Below, one piece after another: positions 55,625 to 64,000 of a stretch of DNA of 64,000 nt. The notes under the pieces were generated by a model, which did no database searches, had not been told where the DNA came from, and worked only from the letters and a program-made list of their open reading frames with translations. The stretch covers positions 90,977,563 to 91,041,562 of the forward strand of contig CM061233.1 of the NCBI GenBank assembly GCA_030844895.1. Reading direction: 5' to 3'. The DNA is from Ambrosia x helenae. Lineage: Eukaryota > Streptophyta > Magnoliopsida > Asterales > Asteraceae. Both the position numbers and the translations under genes were made by a program. Every line of letters starts with the position of its first letter. The first letter of the stretch is position 1.

Positions 55625-56009
55625 CTAGTAGGAATGCCCGCGCGTTGCGGCGGGTGAATCTGTTTTGCCCCTCGTGCATCGTGTTTGTTGGTTATTCGTT
55701 ATGATGAAGTAGAAAACAACGATGTATAAAATATATGTTACTAAAAACTGAAACTCATAAGTATATCTTCTGAAAAATTTAAATGGGTACATAACAATAG
55801 GCCGTACTATTCCTTGCAACACCCTTAAATTGGCCCACGTCCTTTGGTGGGATCCTTTTATGTATCTCGAAGGCAGATAAGTATGCCATCGTAGAGCGGT
55901 GCTTAGCGTAGTGAAGTGGCGTTGTATCTCTTATTGACCATAAGATTGTAGTGGAAGTAATGTAATTACTAAAATGCAGTTTGTAGTGTCCAGCATATTT
56001 CTATTATTT
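55625..56009 (-). mobile_element. Helitron 3' end, 5' end not seen
   Basis: On the minus strand, a hairpin with arms CCCGC / GCGGG (within 55636-55653) is followed by CATTCCTA and CTAG (55625-55628), then T: a Helitron 3' end. The matching TC end is not evident before the next Helitron end at about 56010, so the element is truncated or merged with it. Confidence 0.6.
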
Positions 56010-56823
56010 TAGGGCACCCGCGAGATGCAGCGGAGTCAATGATTTGCATAGATACTCTCGTTTTATGTTAGTTTGACAAGCGCCGTAACAAATATAATTG
56101 ACCAAACAAATTAGTAATCAATATAGTTAAAACTACCAAATCGACTGATAAGAACTTGTCTTCTTTTGGATATGTAAACAATTGGTGACTTCGTGAGATC
56201 AGAAACTTAAATTCTATTCCTAGAAGCTTATAGTAGCAGAGAAAACAAAAAACCATCGACGAAGATGATGACGTTGCTCATGAAGTATTTATACCATATT
56301 TGCTTGTATAAACGTCAAGCCTACATATATCGCTCACTTTAATGGGTTGAAACGTGTCATGGGTTGGGTGTGTTGGCAAACTTCAAGCCTACATATTCAT
56401 TTGTGTGCAAAAGTGTCACATCATACCATCCTATAACCACATAAATTTAAAAATAATATATAAATACATAATATATGATGTAATTTATTTACTATAAACA
56501 TTGAAAGATATGTAAGTTATGTATGTGAAGAGTCACCACATTATTTATATACCAAATACATGACCACTATTTATAAGACTATAACATTGATACAAACATA
56601 ATAAAGACATGGAGGTTATGAATGTAAAGAGTCACCATTGTTAATTTCCTCATCAATTTTATAATTATGTTTAAATTAATTTCTTCAACAATTTAATATT
56701 TAAGTAGAAAGACAATTTTACCCACTATTTATAAGACTATAACATTGATACAAACATAATAAAGGTTGTATTTACTTAAATTTTGCAGGTATCCTTCACT
56801 GATGCTTTATAATATAGTATAGA
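56010..56823 (-). mobile_element. Probable short Helitron
   Basis: The minus strand begins TCTATACTATATTATAAAG (56805-56823) and ends with a hairpin (CCGC / GCGG) and CTAA near 56010-56013. The base before the 5' end is T rather than the expected A. It holds the 43-bp direct repeat described separately. No coding sequence. Confidence 0.55.
56564..56764. repeat. 43-bp perfect direct repeat
   Basis: The block starting CCACTATTTATAAGACTATA occurs at 56564-56606 and again at 56722-56764, identical over 43 bp, 158 bp apart. A related GAGTCACCA word precedes or follows each copy. Confidence 0.93.
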
Positions 56824-57134
56824 AGATAAAAATTCGGGTTGATTCATTAGCGTGAGCATGAATTTATAGCTTTTTGATTTCTTATTTCTTAACACAAATA
56901 ACATAAGTAATTAACACATAGTTAAGTTTTTGTTTTCTCTTTATGCTAGTGTTTAGTTTATTTTATTAATTAGAATTAGAACTTAAACAATATACAATTG
57001 CCGAAAGCAAAATAATATTGCGAACCACACTACATACAACGTTTAACAAGAACATTAAATAGATCAACAAATACCTTAAAAGTCTTAGAACAAATATAGT
57101 TTATGTATAGATCGAGTTAACTATTTCATGGCGT

Positions 57135-57905
57135 TCAAGGAGACCATGTTGATTGAAATTGAGGAAAGTCTCCATACCCTTCTCCAACCATCCTCTCCAT
57201 CATCTATCCTTCATGTCCATTTGTTCCCTACAACATCAGTTTTCATCTCATGCAGTAAGTGGAAGTAATATTTATAATATTTTAGAAACATATTAGCAAA
57301 TCTAGAATGCTATATTTATAATTTTGTCCGTTTTATTTAGTTAACAATATATATGATTCAAGATACACAACTTCTTAACAAGGATAGTTGGGAAAGCCAT
57401 ATGTCCCATTCATAAGGGTCATATCATCCAATTCAGTAGAGTTGAGGTCAATAGGTCATAGAACATACTTGCTTCTAAAAAGCTTCATGGAGAGAAACTA
57501 AAAATGCACAAAGAAGAGAAAAAACTGCACTAATTAATTTTGAAAAATATTTTCTCATCAATAATTCATAATATTGCTTGTTTATTGTTTTAATTGTTAG
57601 TTGCACAATTAAATTACCTCAATTTGATTCTGCAGCGATCCAACATAGTTGATTATTACATCCAACATCACTGGCATTCCCATAGTCTATAGAAAATAAC
57701 TAAATTTAAATGGAGCAAAACAATGATATATTATAAAGATAATTTTTTGTAATTGTCAAAGAACATATGAACAAGTAGAAAAAAAATGTATATATGTATA
57801 TATAGATTAACTCATATCTTTATACCTTATAGCATCCAGGAACCATATTTTGCAAGCGTCTTAACTTCTCATTGATTTTTTTCTCTTCTCATCTAATGAA
57901 GACAT
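57135..57905 (-). pseudogene. bHLH transcription factor relic, BEE/CIB type
   Basis: Minus-strand exon order matches a plant bHLH gene of the brassinosteroid-enhanced (BEE) / CIB group. Exon a (57826 to about 57905) encodes KINEKLRRLQNMVPGCYK and ends at a GT donor. Exon b (57618-57686) is exactly 69 bp, encodes TMGMPVMLDVIINYVGSLQN plus QIE, and has good AG and GT borders. Exon c begins at 57497 with FLSMKL. The last exon ends at 57135 with EGYGDFPQFQSTWSP. Breaks: a stop in the basic region of exon a, a frameshift in exon c, a stop in the last exon, and no N-terminal exons. Introns remain, so it is a decayed gene rather than a retrocopy. Confidence 0.8.
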
Positions 57906-58659
57906 AGTTTTTTTTGGACAAAACATGAAATTAGCTCTAAGATTTTGTTTGGTGTTATGAAAAGACTATTAGCATTCAAGAAATTGATTATAATAAAGTA
58001 TATATAATAATATAGAGGGGGTTGAAAGGTCTCACATTTAAGATGCATCATAGGTTAGGTTGTATTTTGTGTTTTAAAAGTTGGACATAAGGGCATAATT
58101 GGGATAAGATTTTAGGATGTGAGGTATTGGATTATGTTAAATTTACTAATCTACCCTCTTAAGTGTCTTAATAGTCACAAGTATGTCAATAATACCCTTA
58201 ATTTTTTTGCTTAGACATGTTGTACATTTTGTTTGTTAAGTTGTACGGAAATGAAAATTACTATCTTAGTCATCACTCCTGCTTAATAAGATAATATAGA
58301 TATTTTTTTTTATCAATTTAAGTACATAACTGCAAAAATTACATCAATAAAACTTTGTATGTTCGAAACTTTCTTTCTATATTTTTCGACTACCGTATTG
58401 CAAAGTAACTTTGTAAGTTCGAAACTTTATTTATGCAAATCATCATTGATTTTTATTACACCTAAATAATAAACTTTTTTTTTTTTTTGTTCTTGTTTTT
58501 TCGTCATAACTCCTCAAAAGTCAATGCGGGTAAGTGACCGCTTCACCTGTATTTCTATTTTTTTTTTTGGATTTATCACTTACAATTTACAATTCATATT
58601 TATAAAACTTATGATTTATGTTATTAGTTGGTGACAAGTGACAACACATTAAAGGTCCC
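57906..58659. other. Upstream intergenic region of the kinase gene
   Basis: AT-rich with poly-T runs (about 58477-58488 and 58559-58568). A possible Helitron 5' end remnant (TAATATAGATA) is near 58280. No coding sequence recognised. Confidence 0.5.
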
Positions 58660-58667
58660 TATATTTA
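58660..58667 (+). promoter_or_regulatory. Putative TATA box of the RLK S.2 gene
   Basis: TATATTTA, 68 bp upstream of the ATG at 58735. Transcription would start near 58690-58700, giving a leader of about 40 nt. Confidence 0.45.
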
Positions 58668-58734
58668 GCCTTTATCCATTTCAATCATCACAATCATAAC
58701 CGATCACCACCACCATCACCACCCTAACACCACC

Positions 58735-61395
58735 ATGCACCTCCACCACCTTTGCTTTGTCTTACCACCCGACACCACCGATGACACAAACCAATTGCAC
58801 CCCTCTAAACCGCCACCGGCGCCGCCACCACCACCACCACCGCCACCTAAGCAAAGATCATGTGGTACACACCTTCAAGATGTCCTCCGCAACACACTTA
58901 ACCGTTTTTAAACACGAAACGCGACATTCGCTTTTGCGGTTCATGTTTAAAACCGTCGGCCGCGGTGTTCCACGACATGGACGGAGTACAGTTTTCGAAG
59001 GATACGAGTGTTGCCACTCATAGCCCGAAAACATTCACATACTCCGAGCTTTATATAGCCACCAAAGGCTTTAGCGAGGATCAAATACTCGGCAGTGGCG
59101 GCTTTGGAAGAGTTTATAAAGCCGTCCTGCCGAGTGATGGGACCCTGGCTGCCGTCAAGTGTCTGACGGAGACAGGGTCCCGTTTTGAAAAAAGTTTCGC
59201 GGCTGAACTAGTTGCGGTGGCACATCTACGTCACCGCAACCTGGTCCCACTCCGCGGGTGGTGTGTTAATAATGATCAATTATTACTTGTTTATGACTAC
59301 ATGCCGAACCGCAGCCTTGACAGGCTGCTTTTCCGGCGTGTAGGAAATAACGCAAGTATGGTGGCGGCGCCGCCACTAAGTTGGGATAGGAGGATGAAAA
59401 TTGTTAAGGGGCTTGCGGCGGCTCTTTTTTATTTACATGAACAGCTTGAAGCACAAATTATACATCGTGATGTGAAAACTAGTAATGTGATGCTTGATTC
59501 TAATTTTAATGCGAGGCTTGGTGATTTCGGGTTAGCTCGATGGATGGAACATGAGCTCGGGTATGGTATAAGAACGCCTTCTATGAGCGATAACTCGCTT
59601 CGGCTCGTGGACACCACAAGCATCGGGGGTACAATTGGGTATTTACCCCCGGAAAGCTTCGAGAAACAAGCCGTGGGCACGGCGAAATCAGATGTTTTTA
59701 GTTTTGGCATCGTTTTGTTGGAAATCGCTTCGGGGCGAAGAGCAGTGGATCTTACGCTTCCTGATGATCAGATCATTCTACTTGATAGGTACTAGAGATA
59801 TATTTGGATATAATTGCCTTATTATATTTATGTAGTTACTTTTATAATAGTCTAATGTACATAAATGTTATTCAGTTACACAGTATTTTTGGTACTAAAG
59901 TTCTTTTGAATTCTTCGACAGGTTTAGAAGACTAGCCGATGAAAAGATGGTTTTGCAAGCAGCCGATAGCCGGCTTTCGGATGGGTCTTACGACCTACAT
60001 GAAATGGAGCATTTGATTCATCTTGGGTTACTATGCACGCTCCATGACCCCCAAACCCGACCAAGTATGAGATGGATCGTCGAAGCGCTTTCGGGTGGTA
60101 TTGGCGCAACCCTCCCTAATCTTCCATCATTCAAAAGCCACCCGCCCTACATATCTGTGACCCGTAGCACGACCACGACCACTGGAACGACCGCGGCCAC
60201 TGCCACCACAATTACCATCACCGCTTCTTTTGGAATTGCTTCTAGTAGCTCAACCGCATTCGCCACGGCTAAAGAAGAAAGCTTATACATAACCGCCCAA
60301 CAAGAGCAGGATGACAAGAGTGGCGAAAATGGCGGTATGATCGCCGCCTCACGGCTGAGCCGCCGCCAATTAAACCCGTTCCTAATGGTGGAACCGCCTA
60401 GAGAAATAACCTACAAGGAAATCATTTCCGCCACCGATAACTTCTCCGATTCCAACCGACTATCCGAGGTTGATTTCGGGACGGTTTACTATGGCGTTCT
60501 CGACAACCACGACATCATCGTAAAACGGCTCGGGATGAAAACATGCCCTGCCCTGCGTGTCAGGTTCGCAAACGAGCTTGCAAACCTGGGGCGCCTCCGC
60601 CACCGGAACCTCGTACAGCTCCGGGGGTGGTGTACCGAGCAAGGCGAAATGCTCGTAGTCTACGACTACTCGGCTAACCGTCTTTTAGGCCAACTCCTAT
60701 CCCATCACAACCATCGAAAATCGGACTTCCTACGATGGGACCATCGATACAATATTGTCAAATCACTCGCGTGCGCGATTCGATACCTCCACGAAGAATG
60801 GGAAGAACAAGTCATCCACCGAAACATCACATCATCCGCAATCTACATCGACCCCGACATGAACCCGAGGCTAGGCTCATTCGCGCTGGCCGAGTTTTTA
60901 ACCCGAAACGAGCATGGACACCATGTTGTAATCGATAAAAAAGTTTGCGTGCGGGGAATTTTCGGGTATATGGCTCCGGAGTACATGGAACAAGGGGAAG
61001 CGACCCCAATGGCAGATGTTTATAGTTTTGGAGTGGTAGTGCTAGAAGTAGTGAGTGGGCGAATAGCGGTTGATTTTCGACGGCCAGAGGTGTTGTTAGT
61101 GAAAAAGGTTCATGAATTCGAGTCTAGGAACCGCAATTATGAGGAAATAGTGGATCCGAGATTGGATGGGGAGTATAACCGGAAAGAGTTGAGTAGGCTT
61201 GTGAAGTTAGCAATGGCGTGCACGCAATCGAACCCAAATCTGAGACCAACAATGGCACAAATCGTGAGCATACTCGATGGTCATGATAGGCGGTTGGCCG
61301 GAGAACGGGAAGCCGAGAGTATAGATGAATGGAAAGAAAGAAACATGTTGTCTTTGTCACTCATTCGGAGGATTCAAGCCTTAGGAATACAATGA
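58735..61395 (+). CDS. LECRKS2: Receptor-like serine/threonine kinase S.2 (tandem kinase), two exons
   Basis: Exons 58735-59788 and 59922-61395; the intron 59789-59921 has GT/AG borders and restores an Arg codon (AG|G). About 843 residues; Arabidopsis RLK S.2 (At2g32800) is of similar length. The N-terminus MHLHHLCFVLPPD, a Pro-rich run and KQRSCG resemble that protein; there is no lectin domain or clear signal peptide. Kinase 1 has LGSGGFGRVYKA, AAVKCL, IIHRDVKTSN, DFG (LGDFGLAR) and GYLPPES: probably active. A Thr-rich linker follows. Kinase 2 has IIVKRLG and GYMAPEYM, but HRD is HRN and DFG is SFA: a pseudokinase. The C-terminus is IRRIQALGIQ. The T run 58905-58909 is one T short, shifting the frame between NRF and the rest: sequence error or a real break. 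Confidence 0.88.
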
Positions 61396-61903
61396 ATGAT
61401 GGAGAAATCAAGATTTATAGTGTTTGATGTTATGTTTTATATACATATAACATATACATATGTGATATGTTACACAAATTGGTAGTATATAGGATACGTT
61501 TGTTTTTTTTATATGTTGTTATACATATGAGCATGATGTACTATGGCTGTAGCGTTAATCGACCCTGCAGTTATTTGTTTTAAAAGTATTTCACATAAGG
61601 TGTATTACGGTTTTATGAAATTTTGTCTACCCTCAAGTCTTTTAAACTTACTTGTAAAGATCAATATATACATGTATTTGATATAACCAAAATTGAAAAG
61701 CTAAATAGTGAATACATCAGTTATTCTTTCTAAAGGGGTATTATAACGACACATTATCTATTCGTTGTTATGATTATCTCAAAACCTTATTGTAGCTCTT
61801 AGTTTTACTGATTTTAACGACAAGAATTTATGTGAATTGATCAAATTGAAAATTCAAATTCGGACGTCGAGTTAAGAGACACAGAAGCATAGCGACTTTT
61901 ACA
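61396..61903. other. Downstream region of the kinase gene
   Basis: AT-rich sequence that probably includes the 3' UTR (TATATACATATAACATATAC near 61438). No further gene seen. Confidence 0.5.
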
Positions 61904-62300
61904 TGTATACTATATTATGATGCATGAGATATGTATGAGAGAGGGCAGTTTGTTATGGACATGAGGACATCTCGAATAGTTTATTGACTTTATTCTCAGC
62001 CCAGTGAACTTATTTAAATGTAGCCCAGCAAAATAGCTCGATTAAAGCCCATGTATCGTGGCCTTGTGGCTTTGGTTATTGAGTGATTGTCTATACAAAT
62101 GTGGTATGGTATGGGTTCAACGTCATCAAGTGGTTGTTAATTATGTATTTCTTTTCTTTTCTTTCTACGAATACTTGTTATAACATAGTGTGCACATTTA
62201 TATTCTTTTTGCGTAACCTACGATAAAAAACCTAAGTATCATAATGTTGTATTACAACCCATTTGTGAATCCCGTTGCAACGCGCAGGTAAACCCACTAG
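61904..62300 (+). mobile_element. Short Helitron, 397 bp
   Basis: Begins TGTATACTATATTATGATG (consensus TC start changed to TG; preceded by A). Ends with CCCGTTGCAACGCGCAGG, a short spacer and CTAG (62297-62300), followed by T. Same family as those at 51130 and 55625, opposite strand. Confidence 0.65.
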
Positions 62301-62473
62301 TACACCGCCACTTACAACTGATTGCAGTTCTCCACAAAAACTATATACTCATTATTAAACTACTGTAACAGACCAATATGAACATAAACATCACTCTTGT
62401 ATAAGTTATCCGGTCATTGCATATCTACATAACCGTGCCATTGAAGACACCTTGCTAAATGATAAAGTTTATT

Positions 62474-62758
62474 TGTTAGGTATCAGGTGGCGCAGCGGAA
62501 TCAACACATTCGCACAAACGATTAAACACACAAACGAGAAATTAATAAACACGACACAAGAATTTTACGTGGTTCGGTCCCAGTGGGGGACCTACGTCCA
62601 CGGGCTGCAACTAGGTTATTTCATTAAGCTCAAGGCACACAATTACAATTACAATGACTAGGTTTATATAAAACATGATTAGGGTTTCTAACTTTGGGAA
62701 AAAGAAACCTAAGCGGGCCTCCATCTCAAACCAGGCCCAAGGCCTTCACAACCCAACA
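62474..62758. mobile_element. Solo copia-type LTR, 285 bp
   Basis: TGTTAGGTATC...CCCAACA with flanks ttatt (62469-62473) and tcatt (62759-62763), 4 of 5 matching. It contains TTTTACGTGGTTCGGTC and GGACCTACGTCCACGG, a segment common in plant copia LTRs, and a TTTATATAAA box near 62662. No internal region, so a solo LTR. Confidence 0.7.
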
Positions 62759-62988
62759 TCATTTACATGACAAAAGCATAATAATATGATATTGTATACA
62801 CTATTATATGAAGGTCACTGTCAATTTAGAAATTAAAATTTGTGATTTGTAAGTTTGTAATGGACTTGCCCAACCTGATCCAACAACTAAAAAATTGCTC
62901 AATGTAACCAGTGAGCCGAACCATCCCATCCACTTTGCCGCTAGGTAGATGCATATATATATGAAAAGGGTTTATAATATAAATACTA

Positions 62989-63260
62989 TTATGGCACACG
63001 ATATCCAAAAATTTCCAAAACACGAGTAGAATGCAAGTGTACAGCCATATCGGGGTGATTGTTTTGAATGGTTGAAAATCAGCAATCTTGACTATTAAAT
63101 CCTCAAATATCAACACATTGCTAGACTTAATATCTCTGAATTATTTAAGAATGGACCTTGTCATGCAAATAATCCAATCCCTTTGCTGCATCAACAAAAA
63201 TCTTTACTCGCTGCACCCAATCAGGCACGACCCCAGTTATGCTCCTTGTAGACCCATCAT
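62989..63260 (-). pseudogene. PTI1-like protein kinase relic
   Basis: The minus strand encodes, without introns, PDWVQRVKIFVDAAKGLDYL, HDKV, then a broken catalytic loop (expected IIHRD; here IIQRY with a stop on each side), SSNVLIFED, VKIADF and SPDMAVHLHSTRVLEIFGYR, with a frameshift between them, ending at TAA (62989-62991) where the APE motif should follow. These segments are characteristic of plant PTI1-like kinases of the AGC/RLCK VIII group. Only the middle of the domain remains. Confidence 0.8.
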
Positions 63261-64000
63261 ATTTGTATGTATGTATGCATATTATATAGATTTTAAACCC
63301 AACACCAATTATATTTCAACTTATATATCCGTTAATTTAAACACTAAAACAAAAGTTCAAACAAGTGTTCATGTAATGCAATATGTCATATAGAGATCCC
63401 GTAGTTGCAAATTCATAAGCCAAGACACGTGTATTTCCTTCCACACAGCTCAACAGGATTTTTGTGCTTCAATGTTAAGACAATGGCAATCTTGAACAAG
63501 AAGACAAATATTACAAAGAAAAGAAAGTGATAACCTCAATTTGAATAGAAATGAATATACATATATGAGCAAATAGCCAAGTCGTAGTTATGCTTTACTA
63601 TGGGTCAAACGGCGCCTTTGCCCCTTGCATCTTGGCAACAAGTAAACACATTGCGCATAGGGTGCATACTAAGTACTATTAATTAATGTGTTAATTACAA
63701 TAAAAGAATTTATATGGTCAACCTCTAGCTACATATCCTAGTACCTTTCAAATGAATGGTAATTAGTTACAGCTCAAAAGTTACATGCTAGTAGATAATC
63801 CTCCAATTATAGGGCCAACCTCTAGTTACGTATCCCCAGCCGCCACTCCTCCGGCTCCGGCTAAGGCTCCAGTTAGGATGTTTTCACAATTCCACCTAAA
63901 ATTTGAACATTTAAGGACCGTTCGGATATGTATTTGCAAAAGTGATATTGTTATATTAAATACCCAAAATCAAATAATCAGATAATAACTTGGAAAAAAA
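63261..64000. other. Right-edge sequence, nothing recognised
   Basis: No convincing gene. A 66-codon plus-strand frame at 63785-63985 (Pro/Ala-rich at first) has no family I recognise; a GGACCGTTCGGATATG segment near 63913 may be the start of a repeat that runs past the window. Confidence 0.5.

Noticed and set aside
58020..58290. TATAATATAGA-like words on both sides, suggesting a further short Helitron.
   Set aside because: No hairpin and CTRR end was found, so the element could not be delimited.
62452..62661. Plus-strand 69-codon frame.
   Set aside because: It falls within the solo LTR at 62474-62758.

Overview
This is plant nuclear DNA. Evidence: plant-type Ty1/copia and Athila-type Ty3/gypsy LTR retrotransposons, an initiator-Met-tRNA primer site, Helitrons, hAT-like and Tourist-like MITEs, a PIF/Harbinger relic, and a gene matching the plant receptor-like kinase S.2. 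A eudicot, perhaps of the daisy family, is my guess from the look of the retroelements; nothing in the window proves it.

Positions 1 to about 49,525 are one nested stack of retrotransposons. The host is element A, a minus-strand copia element of the Sirevirus type that runs off the left edge. It is split into four pieces (1-2856, 11312-12947, 43199-46720, 49264 to about 49525). Inside A sit: G (2857-11311, minus), an Athila-like gag-protease element without a recognisable polymerase, itself carrying a nested LTR-like insert S1 (10206-11144); B (12948-43198, plus), a decayed Sirevirus-like element; and D (46721-49263), a probable solo LTR. Inside B sit C (14140-29287, minus), a young relative of A with two 513-bp LTRs differing at 4 sites and a perfect 5-bp target duplication, and E (39582-42254), a probable solo LTR. 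C has broken gag and pol, but its third gene (ORF3, 1199 codons, 14666-18265) is completely open.

The most unusual signal is a short CpG-containing motif (TTCGACC/TTCGCCC and its reverse complement) in phased arrays with about 20-bp spacing. It occurs in non-coding parts of C (U3, 5' leader, pol-ORF3 spacer) and again in D, whose termini suggest a different superfamily. In C, D, E and G a palindrome also lies just upstream of the LTR TATA box. C has a second copy of this TATA-plus-array module inside the element, upstream of ORF3, followed by a good 3' splice site 8 nt before the ORF3 start.

From about 49.5 kb to 64 kb the DNA is genic/intergenic. It holds hAT-like and Tourist-like MITEs, several Helitron ends and short Helitrons, a PIF/Harbinger transposase relic (53204-54207), a bHLH gene relic of the BEE/CIB kind (57135-57905), the two-exon tandem-kinase gene RLK S.2 (58735-61395, with an apparent 1-nt frameshift near its N-terminus), a short solo copia LTR (62474-62758) and a PTI1-like kinase relic (62989-63260). 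The RLK S.2 gene is the only ordinary host gene that looks largely intact.
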